A DNA stretch of 64,000 bases from Heliocidaris tuberculata (taxonomy: Eukaryota; Echinodermata; Echinoidea; Camarodonta; Echinometridae), in contig CM046846.1 of the NCBI GenBank assembly GCA_025618425.1, positions 2,278,642-2,342,641 of the forward strand. Direction: 5' to 3'. The position numbers and the translations under genes were made by a program. Positions 21,400 through 31,453 of the stretch are shown in pieces. A model generated the notes under the pieces. The model was not told the DNA's origin. It saw nothing but the letters and a program-made list of their open reading frames with translations, and ran no database searches. How positions within the stretch are numbered: position 1 is the first letter of the stretch; every line of letters starts with the position of its first letter.

Positions 21400-21960
21400 C
21401 CACAGGAGTGGACGAAAGCTTGCTAACAAAATTTAAGGTTGGTAAAAGCTTAAACTACAATTGTAGTCAGTTAGTTGTGGAGGAAGTCACTGGAAATGTC
21501 TTTCCCTGCCTGCTGAAGAATTTTCAACATATGAGGCTCACTTGTTGGGCATTTTCCTGGGACCTTCCTGTCTTGCTCTTCCCATAGCATGATTTTCAGG
21601 AACCCTTTCTCTTCTGTTTTCTAAATGAAAGTTTTTACATTGCCTTGAGCAATGTTTGGGGTAATTTTTCTGGAGGATGACAAACTTGTGGATGTAGTTG
21701 TGGAGGTAGTCACTGGAAATGTATTTCAATGCCTTAAGAGGATGAAACTCACTTGCTTGGTATTTTTACAAGGCCTAATTCCTGTCCAGCTCTTCCCATA
21801 TCAGCTGTATCAGATTCATATCCGGGGACTAGGACAACCAATCCATGATTTTCTGGAACCCTTTCTCTTCGTTTTTTTCTCCAGATAGATTTGGCACAGC
21901 TTTAAGAAATCATTGGGGTCATTGTCCTGCTGGAAGAAAAATATTTTTATATCTTCAGAA
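21400..21960 (-). pseudogene. Tc1/mariner-type transposase remnant
   Basis: On the minus strand, about 21950 downward reads QQDNDPNDFLKAVPNLSGEK and later a W..-stop-SPDMNLIQLIWEELD segment, the signature C-terminal block of Tc1-like transposases (QQDNDPKHTSK and SPDLNPIENLW). A second related block lies at 21538-21729, suggesting internal duplication. Stops and frameshifts are frequent, so it is inactive. The N-terminal DNA-binding and first catalytic Asp regions are not recognisable. Confidence 0.7.
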
Positions 21961-22504
21961 GGCATAGAAAGACATTTCCAGTGACTATCTCCACAACTTA
22001 ACCAGCCAAATGCTCAGGATATGCAGTGCTCTGATCGCTGCCAGGGGCAGGGTCTTTATAGATGAAAAGTCTCTATGATTCGAAACATGATCAAATAAAA
22101 CTTTGAAAATGAATAAATAAGCATCTCATGACATACCATTATTCATTGAGTCATTACTTTCTTTGGAAGGGTATACACAAATGCAAAGAATATGTGGCCT
22201 TTGTGTTCCAAAAATGTTGATGTGTTTCTTAGATGAAAATACTATTTTTCTGCATGAGTATAAGAATGCTTGTTGTATATCAGTCGACAAAATTTGAATA
22301 TTCATCAAGACTAACGAGGGTCCGATTTTGTAAAATGCCAAAAGGGCAAAAATGCTGGCCAACTGACCAAAACCAGTGACCTCCTAATGGCGCTGCATGG
22401 AAATGATATTTTTGAGGGGTAGGTTACCTTTTTAACGCATGATTGCCCCCTGAAAGGCTTTTCATATGTTAAACTGGTATCAACTTGAAGGCTATTATCA
22501 GGGT

Positions 22505-22924
22505 GTTCAGACACAATAAATTTATACCAAAACGGTATAGCTATACCGAAACGGTATAGCTATACGATGAATTTTTGTGGATTTATGTGTCTGAACGCTG
22601 ACTAACGAAACGTCGTATAACGAAACTGGGGTCAGAGCATCGTTTCGAACTAGAACTCGATAACGAATCACCTTTCCGTGTGTGTCTGAACGTGTGGTGA
22701 CCATAGAACGGTATAACTGGGCGGGGCTAAACGTGAGGGCGCGCGAAAGATGTCCTTACCAGGGGGCGGGGACTGGCGGCGACCATAACAACATGCGCAG
22801 TGGAAAACTGCGCATCTATACGATGTTTTTCTAATCGGTCGAGATATGTGTCTGAACGGTCCGTAGGCTATACGATTAAAATTTTATACGACGTTTCTTT
22901 GGCATAAACGTTTTGTGTCTGAAC
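22505..22924. mobile_element. MITE with GTTCAGACACAA termini inside the Tc1-like right arm
   Basis: It starts GTTCAGACACAA and ends TTTTGTGTCTGAAC. The internal motifs GTGTCTGAACG and CGGTATAGCTATACCG recur in both orientations. It splits the right inverted arm of the Tc1-like element, since TTGGTATCGAACTGAAGTGTAGATAC resumes on the minus strand at 22929. No clean TSD was seen. Confidence 0.75.
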
Positions 22925-23117
22925 AGGGGGTATCTACACTTCAGTTCGATACCAACTTGTTATTATCTTCTTCGTCAGATGGTGCGGTATTATTCCAGAT
23001 AGAAAGGAACTTCCGCAGTCTAACCGGGTGCTCTAACATTTGCTAATGCGACAATTGTTCCCGGCTTCATTTCGTCAACGATATACGGTTAGGTTCGGGT
23101 TGGAATTTGCTTATAGG

Positions 23118-23157
23118 TTAGGTTGAGGGTTAGGATTAGGGTTAGGGTTAGGGTTAA
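23118..23157. repeat. Short interstitial telomere-like repeat (GGGTTA)n
   Basis: TTGAGGGTTAGGATTAGGGT continues as GGGTTA units, about five in all with two variants. It matches the TTAGGG telomere motif used by echinoderms and vertebrates. It is too short to be a chromosome end and is embedded in ordinary sequence. Confidence 0.8.
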
Positions 23158-23257
23158 AGTAGAGTGTGTGGTCCAGGGTTGAAGTTCGCGATTTGGTTAG
23201 TGTACGAAATTGATGTGGACCAATAGTCGCCGAAGCCCGTGTCGTACCGTCGTACAG

Positions 23258-23500
23258 GGGTAGTCGTTTTTTTCCGAAGGTTCATAATTCCGAAACACAA
23301 CTTTCCCATAGCAGGGGATTTATAATTCCGAAAAGAAAATAGTGTTCATAATTCAGAACATTTGATCCATCACTCCGAAGGTTCGTTATTCCGAAGGTTC
23401 GTAATTCCGAAAATACAATAGAGCCCTAAATAACTTTTCGGAATAAGGAAACTTTGGAAATATGAACCTTCGGTAAAACCTGTCGTACAACCGTCATACC
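23258..23500. mobile_element. Inverted-repeat element built of CCGAAGGTTCATAATTCCGA units
   Basis: The motif occurs four or five times in direct orientation (23275-23420). Its reverse form (TTCGGAATAAGG, then AATATGAACCTTCGG) follows at about 23438-23475, flanked by GTACCGTCGTACAGG and CCTGTCGTACAACCG. It is a MITE-like foldback with no coding. Confidence 0.7.
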
Positions 23501-24230
23501 TTGCTGTTATCGGGAATTGTGGAAACTTCAGCGGTCGCTGTTTATGAAACACTGACTTCAAACCGAAGGGTACATGCGAAGGGTTCATGATTCGCTCGTA
23601 GCACATGCCGGAGAGGCGTGTGTTAAATGATTAATTACACCTTATCGAAAATATTCATATGAAATAAAATAAGAGTCGACTGTAGATCATTGAAAGATTA
23701 ATGGTTTAATATTTTACCCCTATGCTGAGTTTGCAAGCCCTTTACAGGGGAGATGGGAGTTTTAAAAGTCCCATCTCCCTGCTTGTCCTTATAAAAGGAA
23801 TTAGGCCGATATGATTTGAAGTGCGTTTCAACTGTTCTTAGATGTAAGAAATCGGATTTTTTTTCTAGCCCTGCTTCAGCCATTCTAATTTTTGTTTGAG
23901 CCAAGAAAGGGCCGATGTAAAATACTTTCAATAAAATAATTAGATGTGGTTTCTGCTGTAAAACGATTTCCATCGATAGGTTCTCAAAATATGAGTTTGT
24001 TTCAATAAGCTTCTATTCAACATGTGAGCAATTTTGGGGCCTATAGATTACTCGTATGAGCCCTGAAAAACTTTCCTGATCATGATGATGCTCCAAGGAT
24101 TTCTCGATCATGTCGATAGGGAATTCATTATCAGACGGTGCCCGCTTTACCTGTCATGCCTGTGTATCCGTAGTCTAAGTTAGAAGCTGTCACACGGAAA
24201 GCGGTCAGGTTCGTATGTAAGGATCACAGC
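23501..24230. other. Intronic stretch, no gene recognised
   Basis: A short inverted repeat surrounds AGATGGGAGTTTTAAAAGTC, then CCATCTCCCT (23751-23781), with GAAGTGC and TTTGAGCC fragments nearby. Nothing coding is recognised. Confidence 0.35.
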
Positions 24231-24239
24231 AGGACTTGC

Positions 24240-24800
24240 AGCTTTTCCTCCATGATGCAACATCTGGGTTAGAGACCCTAGAAGAACGCAGAGCTATCGC
24301 AAGACTCACACTTCTGTACAAAACAGTTCACCATGAATAAGGATACTCTCATCAGCATCATTTGTTGCACGTCCTGTGACAATGAAAGGCTGCTATAAAT
24401 ATTCATTTCTGCCTAGGACATTCGCCGAATGGAATCTGCTTCCCACTGAAATCAGAGAATCAGCATCTATATTTGTCTGCTCGTTCAAAGCCAAATTAAA
24501 TGAAAAATTCAAATATCTACACTCCTGTTAACTTCTGCCTGGTAGCCACAACTCCGCCTGCACAAATGATATTCATCACCAACCGTGTGGATTATTGTTT
24601 TTGCTATATGATGCCCCTGCTACTTATATTGAAGAACTACAACAAATTCAAAATAGAGCTGCCGGACAAGCCACAAGTCAAAATCCCCTTTTTCAGTTTT
24701 CAAGATACACCGTTCCCGCAATACAAAAACAGCTTTCTTCATCGTGTTTCATCTGGAGAATGAATAAACTGCGATCTGCAACATATAATTCTCGTACTAA
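24240..24800 (+). pseudogene. Scrambled CR1-like reverse transcriptase C-terminal fragments
   Basis: Two pieces of a non-LTR reverse transcriptase lie in the wrong order. Positions 24250-24340 encode MMQHLGLETLEERRAIARLT and 24380-24490 encode YKYSFLPRTFAEWNLLPTEI, then RESASIF, the usual last block (RT...WN.LP..I) of such enzymes. The segment normally upstream (NRVDYC, then APATYIEELQQIQNRAAGQA) lies downstream at 24573-24670 with frameshifts. It is a rearranged, dead element. Confidence 0.65.
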
Positions 24801-24944
24801 CAGAATATGATTTTTTATTCTTTTTCTCTAATCAGTGCCAAATGTAGCGCTAAAAATAAATCATAGTCATATTAATTCCTCTTTTTTTCTTCCAAATACT
24901 ATTTAAAGAAAACATTTTTTTAAACCACTGAAACACTTAAGGAG

Positions 24945-25065
24945 AGACCGACAGCCCACGAGACTGACATGTCGGTCTCGAAGGGCCGTTCTGACAACTT
25001 TTCTGAAGGTTTGCTAGACTGACATCGTCGGTATCGTGGGCTGTCTGTGTACTAGGATGTCCCGG
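24945..25065. mobile_element. GTCGGTCT-family repeat upstream of a broken type A CCP exon
   Basis: GAGACCGACAGCCCACGAGA to GACATGTCGGTCTCG, followed by TTCTGACAACTTTTCTGAAGG and GTCGGTATCGTGGGCTGTC. The spacing to the CCP acceptor (about 55 bp of TGTGCCATCTGCAACTGCAA sequence) is the same as at the later type A exons. Confidence 0.75.
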
Positions 25066-25119
25066 CTGTGCCATCTGCAACTGCAATTCTTTAAATCCCT
25101 TCTTCATGTTCTTTGGCAG

Positions 25120-25604
25120 TTGTAACATGTAACGTTCTGGCAGTCTTCACGACGGAGCTTCAGATATCTGGATGTACAGCGGGAGGATCAGTAGATTTAC
25201 AATTTCTTATCAGTCGTATGGCAAGATTAGTTTCAAATCGTAGGCAGTTGTACGATTTTTGTGACGTCACTACAACTCGGAGCCGATTTGGCCATTCCAC
25301 CGACTAGAAAACACGGCAAAGGCCGTATTATCGATTTTTGCTATCTGTATGACTATTCAGACCCTCAATCAAAAATATTTTTCGTTTTTAAATAATGTGT
25401 CAAATGATATTACATTTTCTTCTGAAATCGGATCGCAGACCGATCGTAAGGTGTGCGGTGGCCTTTAGGGGCCTGTAACACAAAGAGATACAATCAATCT
25501 TACGATCAATTGTAACTCTTCAGTACAACTGGTTATAACCGTGTAGGACCATCCTCTGTTACTTGCACAAGGGACATTCTCAGCATCATTTCCTTCATGT
25601 CAGA
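25120..25604 (+). pseudogene. Broken CCP: type A start and type B end around an inserted MITE
   Basis: After the acceptor GGCAG|TTGTAAC the frame reads VVTCNVLAVFTTELQISGCT then AGGSVD, the first half of a type A CCP, and breaks at about 25197. MITE sequence occupies about 25209-25464. From about 25526 the end of a type B CCP follows (TGYNRVGPSSVTC), with a deletion of about 6 bp (ACAAGGGACATT for ACAAGCTCAGGGACATT), and ends at a normal donor (A|GTAAGT at 25604/25605). An A-type and a B-type exon have been fused and interrupted. It cannot encode a folded CCP. Confidence 0.8.
25209..25464. mobile_element. Truncated inverted copy of the GGCCACCGCACACC MITE
   Basis: The sequence is the reverse complement of 15866-16110, running from GATTAGTTTCAAATCGTAGG to CGTAAGGTGTGCGGTGGCC. 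One terminus is intact and the other is lost. It interrupts the CCP remnants on either side. Confidence 0.8.
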
Positions 25605-26034
25605 GTAAGTTTCATCCCATTACTAATGGAGGTAAAGTAACTTATACGTAAATGAAAACGCCACAAATATTTAAAAATATTGACCATATAGTCTGCAAGA
25701 GGTGTGGGTGAGACGAGAAATTTCTGGTAGTCATGAAAACACGGTAAGTTGGATGACGATTAATAACTGCTCGTGTAGGCGCACTTCCTTGTAGATAAGT
25801 GCACTCTGTCTTTTTTCATTTGCCAATGTACATGAAAATGCGGTTCATTACACTTTAAAAAATTTTATCGGAGTAAAAAACAAATTTGGGAGTTGTACCA
25901 TTTGTTATGTATATCTTGTTTGCAATTTCTTATCTGTAATCAGGTAATACTATTAAAAGCAATTTAGCAAAACCAAAAAACTGTACATTATTGTGGACAT
26001 TTTTCTTATTAATTGATGACTATTCTTCCTACAG

Positions 26035-26217
26035 TGGTAACATGCACGGTCCCTATCTTGCAACCACAAGTGTCTTCGTCATGTTCATCTGGTGGATCAG
26101 TAAACTACAATCAGCAATGTACCTTCTCTTGTCCAACTGGTTATAACCGTGTAGGACCATCCTCTGTTACTTGCACAGGCTCAGGGACATTCTCAGCATC
26201 GTTTCCTTCTTGTCAGA
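26035..26217 (+). CDS. CCP/Sushi exon B0 (first intact CCP)
   Basis: Acceptor TTCCTACAG|TGGTAAC and donor CAGA|GTGAGT enclose 183 bp, phase 1-1. It encodes VTCTVPILQPQVSSSCSSGG, SVNYNQQCTFSCPTGYNRVG and PSSVTCTGSGTFSASFPSCQ. The CCP signature is VTC...L........SC....SVNY...C.FSC..GY...G...VTC...G.F....P.C. Six cysteines in this spacing match selectin-type CCPs, and Phe stands where most CCPs have Trp. Canonical sites and an intact frame make it a good coding exon. Confidence 0.85.
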
Positions 26218-26672
26218 GTGAGTTTTTGTCTTGTTTCTGAAAGCAAAGTCACAAATACTTCAGTGCAGATGCAACAAGCATGATCATATCGATATAGTCC
26301 GAAAGTGGTACTAGTTTCCTGCTGTAATCATAAAAACACACATACTTAAATAGTTAAATTACTTCCTAAGATAAATCCTGCCTGACGAAATGCGCCTTCC
26401 CCAGAGTAACGTCGATGAAAGCCATCTCAAACGTCCTACAACAAGTGAGGCGATAGGAATCCTAATGCAAACTATTTGATCTAAATAACTGTTCAGTGGA
26501 CACATCTACATTCAAAATATCCTTATAACAGTTAAAGGCATCGGGTTCATCCAGACTTAATTTGATTTGATATTTGACATTTATTCATCTTGAAATCTGG
26601 GTTAGGTTGTAAAATATTTTTTCAGACAGTATTCTGTGTCGACCAGATAAGTCATTCGTATTTCTGCTTTAG

Positions 26673-26855
26673 TTGTAATATGCACTATACCTACATTGCA
26701 ACTGCAAGTGTCATCTTCATGTTCATCTGGTGAATCCCTGAACTACAATCGGCAATGCACCTTCTCTTGTGCAAATGGTTATAACCTTGAGGGACCATCA
26801 TCAGTTGCCTAAACAAGCTCTGGGACATTCTCGGCATCATTTCCAGCTTGTCATA
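26673..26855 (+). pseudogene. Dead CCP exon (premature stop)
   Basis: It has full 183-bp length and preserved AG and GT sites. The frame reads VICTIPTLQLQVSSSCSSGE, SLNYNRQCTFSCANGYNLEG and PSSVA, then TAA at 26810-26812 in place of the conserved TGC cysteine codon. The final Cys context is also altered (FPACHS). If spliced in, it would truncate the protein. Exon skipping would keep frame because it is phase 1-1. Confidence 0.85.
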
Positions 26856-27145
26856 GTACGTTTCGTCTAATCAAGGAGGTACTAGGCAAGCCTAGTGCCT
26901 CCATGGTCTAATCACTATAGAAAGCAGGATTTCGGGTACGTTTTCCTTAAGACATGGACTTTGTTTCTGTGGTCCTAAATACACACAAGGTTAAAATGCT
27001 CTTTCCCAAGAGAAATCCTACTTGAGAAGTACCTACACCCTCCCGCAGTTAAATGGCATTTGGCCTTTTTTATTTCCACTGAACCTTATCCTGTTTCATG
27101 TCATAAATGAGATGGCGCAGGCCACTAGACCGAGGGTCCAAGAGA

Positions 27146-27229
27146 ATATAGGTTATGACCTAGTAGGATCTTTGTCTGTTACGTGCACAAGCTCAGGAAC
27201 ATTCTCGGCATCGTTTCATTCTTGTCAGA
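27146..27229 (+). pseudogene. 5'-truncated type B CCP fragment
   Basis: Only the second half remains: GYDLVGSLSVTCTSSGTFSA and SFHSC, followed by a normal donor (A|GTAAGTGC). Upstream sequence is unrelated and offers no acceptor with a CCP start. Confidence 0.75.
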
Positions 27230-27608
27230 GTAAGTGCTTTTCAATCACTACAGAAAACAGTTTCAAATACGTAGATGCTAAATTAAGCTCACCAATTAGA
27301 AGATGAGGATATGACAAAATAATATTATAGGCCTACTTATATACATTAGTGTGAAAGACGTACGCGTGACGAGAAATGTCAAAATAAGAATAATCATGAA
27401 AACATACGACTGCTTTCTCCAATAAACACTGCTCAAGTAGGTGAACCTTACCGCAAATGAAGATATGACAAAATAATGTTATGGGCCTACTTATATAGTC
27501 TGAAAGAGGTACGCGTGCTCAAGTAGGTGAACCTTCTCGCAAAAGAGTCCACTATACGTCTTTTTCGCAATACAATTCAACACTCTTTAGTTTCTTACTT
27601 ACTGCCCA

Positions 27609-28594
27609 TTATGATTCCTGGCATATAGGGCAGCAACGAAGGTCTTCCACTCCTGTCTGTTTTGGGCTGTTTTCTGGACACTTCCCCAGGTCAGATTCAT
27701 ATCTTTCATTTCTTCCTCTACAGTTTGACATCTGGTGGTTCTGGGCTGCCCTCTCTTTCTTTTTTCCTTCTGGTGTCAAGTGCTTTGCTACTTTGGGGGT
27801 GCTGTTTGACTCTTTTCTCAAAACATGACCAATCCAGTTCCAGCGCCGTTTTCCAATGATGTCATCCGTGCTATCTTGATGACATCTACTAAGTAGGTCT
27901 TGGTTGGATTTTTTTTTTTTTCGGCCAGAAAATCCTACAAACTTTTCTAAGATTCTTTGTATGGAAGACTGAAAGCTTGTTGATGTCACTTGATGTCATT
28001 CTCCAACATTCTGATCCGTACAAGAGCGTAGAGAGGACGCAGCTGTCATATAACTTGAGTTTAGTCTTGATACTATATTGTTTAGACCTCCAAACGTTGT
28101 TAAGCATTCTAAATGCATTTTAGGAGATTCATTTTCCATTCCCTTGGATTGGAAGGGGGTTTGGGATGTTTAGCGTCATAACTTCAGTTTTCTTCTGGTT
28201 TATTTTGTGGCCGATTTGTTGAGCATAGTTATAGAGACAGGATGTTTTCTCTTCCATGTGTTTGTGAGTGTGAGAGACCAGAGCTAAGCCATCAGCAAAG
28301 TCCAGGTCTTCTAATGTTGAGAAGAGAGTCAATCTTATACCTCTTGCTTGATCTTCTGTTGTCCGACGCATTACCCAGTCGATAGCAACGTTGAAAAGCA
28401 TAGCAGACACCACACATCCTTGTCTGACTCCTGTCATGCCTGTCTTTACCTTGAAGGCCAGATGTGAAATTGGCATAGAACACCTTAATGAGGTCTACTA
28501 TTTGCTGTGGGATCCCATAAATTCGCAAGATGCCCCAAAGGCTGTCCCGATGGAGGCTGTCGAACTCCTCAAAATCAACAAAGTTAATGTACAT
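27609..28594 (-). pseudogene. LINE reverse transcriptase region (broken)
   Basis: Minus-strand pieces are FVDFEEFDSLHRDSLWGILR (palm motif A region), GVRQGCVVSAMLFNVAIDWV (motif B), DLDFADGLALVSHT (motif C; FADD has become FADG, losing a catalytic Asp), SCVLSTLLYGSECWRM, and RRWNWIGHVLRKES followed by the usual C-terminal tail. Frameshifts, one at a poly-T run near 27910, separate them. It is catalytically dead. Confidence 0.85.
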
Positions 28595-29601
28595 CTGCCT
28601 CTGCCATTCAGTGCACTTGTTCTATGATATTACGAAGGGCAAATATCTGGTCAGTGCATCCTCTTCCTCTACGGAATCCTGACTGTTCATTCCTAAGATG
28701 CTCATCTACTATATCTGAGATACGCTGCATAATAATTTTTGCCATAGTCTTGCTTGGTATTGATAAAAGAGTAATTCAACGCCAATTATTACAGTCTCTT
28801 AGGTTACCTTTCTTTGGTATCCTAATGATTGTGCCTTCTGACCAGTCATGTGGTATTTTTTTCTTCTTCTCCCAGACAGCAGTGAATAGTGGGTGAAGCA
28901 CCGTTAGCTGCAAGTTCTGGGTCCGCCTTGAATAACTCTGCATTCAGATTATCTTGGCCAGGGGCATTTCCATTTTTAGAGATTTAATAGCTGTAACAAT
29001 TTCTTCTTTACTTGGTTGTTCACAACTAATGTCTAATTCATTGATTTCAAGCTGGATATCAGCTTCTGTTGTGGATGGTGGCCTATTCAGTACTTCTTTA
29101 GAATGTTCCGCTCAGCGATCTTCTTGTTCTGCCTCAGTTGTTAGTAGTTGGCCCTGTTTGTCTACTATTGGCGTCTCAATAGTTCGACGATATTTGCCAC
29201 AGACTATTTTGGTGATCTTGAAATCTTCCCTTGTTCCCCTTTCCTGGTTGCCTCTTATGCTTGATTAGCAAGATCTTCTAGGTTTACCCGTTTGTCATCT
29301 CTAGTTTTTCTTTGAACTTCTCTGTTTGATATTTGATACTGTTTCTTGTATCTTTCTTTCAGCCGTTCTGACTTTGTCTTATTTATTTGTTTCTTTAATG
29401 TTCTTCTTTCTATGGCTTGTCTTCAGTTATCCATTCTTTCTTTTTCTTCTGCTTGTACCGCATGTAGGATTCACTGGTTTTCACATAAGTTGTTTTGGTT
29501 TGTTCCCACCTAGTATTATTAATTGGCAGTTGGCTCTGTATGATCTTCCATGTCTGCTAATACCTGTAACTTGTTCCTGAGTTGTAGCACAAAGGAGCCT
29601 T

Positions 29602-30472
29602 TCACCTTCGGGTCCTGTAATTTCCCAACATCAACAGATCAAAATGTTTTCTGCCTATTTTCTTGTTCCCATGTTTCCTCAGCTTTACTTTAAACACAGC
29701 TAGGGCCAGGTGGTGATCACTACCTACATCAGCTCCCCTTTTAACCTTGACATCAAGTAATAAGTGTCTCCAGGTGCCGTTTATCATTATGTTGTCTATC
29801 TGATTCCTATCTCTTCCATTCGGAAAGTACCAGGTCAATTTATGAATGTTTTTTTCTGTTGAAAGAGGGTTCCCCCAATAAATAAGTCATAAGTGGTGCA
29901 AAGTTCTACTAGTCTTTCTCCATTCTCGTTTCTAGTACCACAACCTTCTTTTCCCATTGCTCTATCAGATTCCGTGTTTTCATTTCCAACCTTGGCATTC
30001 AAGTCCCCCATCACAATCTTCATGTCATGTCTAGGTGCAGTTTCCAGTACTGACTGAAGTTGATCATAGAATTCATCCTTAATAGTGTCATCGCTATCGT
30101 TTCGGTGCATAACACTGGATAACAGTTGTATTGATCTGTCTCCCCCTCAGTCTGATCTTCATAAGCCTACTATTGATAGGTTCCCATTCTATCAAGTTTT
30201 TCTCTACTCCTTTCTTTAGAATGATGGCTACTCCTTCTCTGTGAGGTACATCGCCCCTCCCTGTCGGAGTACAACACTGTTTCTCCTGTATTAGCCCTAA
30301 GTCTCCCTGATCCTGTCCATCTGCTTTCACTTACTGGCTTCATCCTGGCATTCATCCTAGCATCTGATGATAGCCCTGGAAGTCCATCACACCCAGTAGT
30401 GTTGTTTCCTTCTGTTACTGTTTCCGTAACAATTTTTGTTTTACGTGACAGAGTTGTTAGCCCTGTGCTCAA
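29602..30472 (-). pseudogene. LINE endonuclease region (broken)
   Basis: Consecutive minus-strand frames give REGVAIILKKGVEKNLIEWE (30330 downward), IVMGDLNAKVGNENTESDRA (30110 downward) and NQIDNIMINGTWR...GADVGSDHHLALAVFKVKLR (29838 downward). GDLNA, QIDNI and SDHH are the APE-type endonuclease motifs that nick the target DNA. Frame changes between the pieces show it is no longer a continuous gene. Confidence 0.8.
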
Positions 30473-30529
30473 CCCCCAACCTGGAGGACCAGTGGTTTGC
30501 TTTTCATCTCGCCTCTATCCTTTAGTTTC

Positions 30530-31013
30530 AGGAGACTGTTTATTTCCAAAGTAGGAACCACATACTTTTTAAATTGGTAAAGGAGTGGGCGCTGTCAAGT
30601 CGAATGGCCATAGGTTTAAGGGACCATTAGTCTTCGAAATCGGTGGTCAGTTACACTTTGAGGTTCGATCACATAATTCTCATGACTGTTTATTAGGAGC
30701 CTGACAATCCGAAGTTTTCAGTTTCGTGGACATTGGACTTGCAAAAATTAGATTTTGTCCCACTTTCATAATTTATTCTAAATTGATGTGAAATTTGAAC
30801 GTAAACCAGTCCATTTAATCTAAAAAATTCGATAACATATGCATATATTTTTGGTTAAAATCCCTGATAGATTTTAAGTTGTCGAGTTCACAACATGATT
30901 TTCATCCAATATTCAATCCAATATGCTTTTATTTCAGAATCGGATTAGTCGTACATGGTATGATCAGAAATTTAGGCGTATGTACCCAATAATATGTCGT
31001 TTCTTTTGTTCAG
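30530..31013. other. Intron upstream of CCP exon B1, homologous to all later type B units
   Basis: The sequence GGAGACTGTTTATTTCCAAA through TTGATAGATTTTAAGTTGTC to the branch and pyrimidine region (ATGTCGTTTCTTTTGTTCAG) recurs upstream of exons B2 to B11. It marks the shared repeat unit. Confidence 0.8.
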
Positions 31014-31196
31014 TTGTAACATGTAGTGTACCGTCATTACAACCGCAAGTGTCATCTTCATGTTCATCTGATGTATCTGTGAACTACAATCAGCAATGCA
31101 CATTCTCTTGTCCAACTGGTTATAACCGTGTAGGATCTTCGTCTGTTACATGCACAAGCTCAGGAACATTCTCGGCATCGTTTCCTTCTTGTCAGA
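31014..31196 (+). CDS. CCP exon B1
   Basis: A 183-bp phase 1-1 exon between TTTTGTTCAG|TTGTAAC and CAGA|GTAAGT. It encodes VVTCSVPSLQPQVSSSCSSD, VSVNYNQQCTFSCPTGYNRV and GSSSVTCTSSGTFSASFPSC. It differs from later array members chiefly by Val in place of Gly after SSD. It is separated from the array at 40.7 kb by the 9-kb foldback insertion in its downstream intron. Confidence 0.85.
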
Positions 31197-31439
31197 GTAA
31201 GTGTTGTCGAATCACTATCGAAAACAGTTTATTTCAAAATACGTCGATGCTCAATTAAACTCACCATTACGAAGATGAAGATATGACAAAATAATACTAT
31301 AGGCCTACTCATAAAGTCTGAAAGAGGTACGCGTGACAAGAAATTTAAAAATAAGAATAATCATGAAAACACATGACTCCTTTCTCAAACACTGCTCAAG
31401 TAGGTGAACCTTCTCGCATATTGAGTCCACTTAGTCTAG

Positions 31440-31453
31440 TCGGAAAGGGGGGG
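31440..31453. repeat. Poly-G run at the left edge of the foldback insertion
   Basis: About 13 G residues where homology to the other unit introns stops (after GAGTCCACTTAG). Confidence 0.7.

Larger units (their letters stand above)
20147..22962 (-). mobile_element. Tc1-like transposon with long inverted ends, nested insertions and dead transposase
   Basis: The left end TACACTGCCCTCCAAAAGTT is Tc1-like. The left arm (20147-20730) is the reverse complement of a right arm split between 22060-22500 and 22929-22962; for example CCAGTTTAACATATGAAAAG pairs with CTTTTCATATGTTAAACTGG. Two other elements lie inside (20776-21202 and 22505-22924). The interior 21400-21960 encodes broken Tc1-type transposase on the minus strand. 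Confidence 0.8.
27595..30519 (-). mobile_element. Non-LTR retrotransposon (RTE-like), antisense, with 10-bp TSD
   Basis: The element is about 2.9 kb and bounded by the duplication CTTTAGTTTC at 27585-27594 and 30520-30529. Paralogous CCP introns (for example around 42880) show the uninterrupted site CATTTAGTTTCGGGAGACTG. On the minus strand it encodes an APE-type endonuclease and then a reverse transcriptase, and ends GGGCAGTAAGTAA, a short repeat-like tail typical of RTE elements, without poly-A. The clade call is from overall look only. Confidence 0.9.

Noticed and set aside
23118..23157. True telomere
   Set aside because: Only about five imperfect units, embedded in ordinary sequence on both sides.
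28391..29580. Plus-strand open frames of 78-104 codons across the LINE
   Set aside because: They are shadows of the minus-strand reverse transcriptase and linker.
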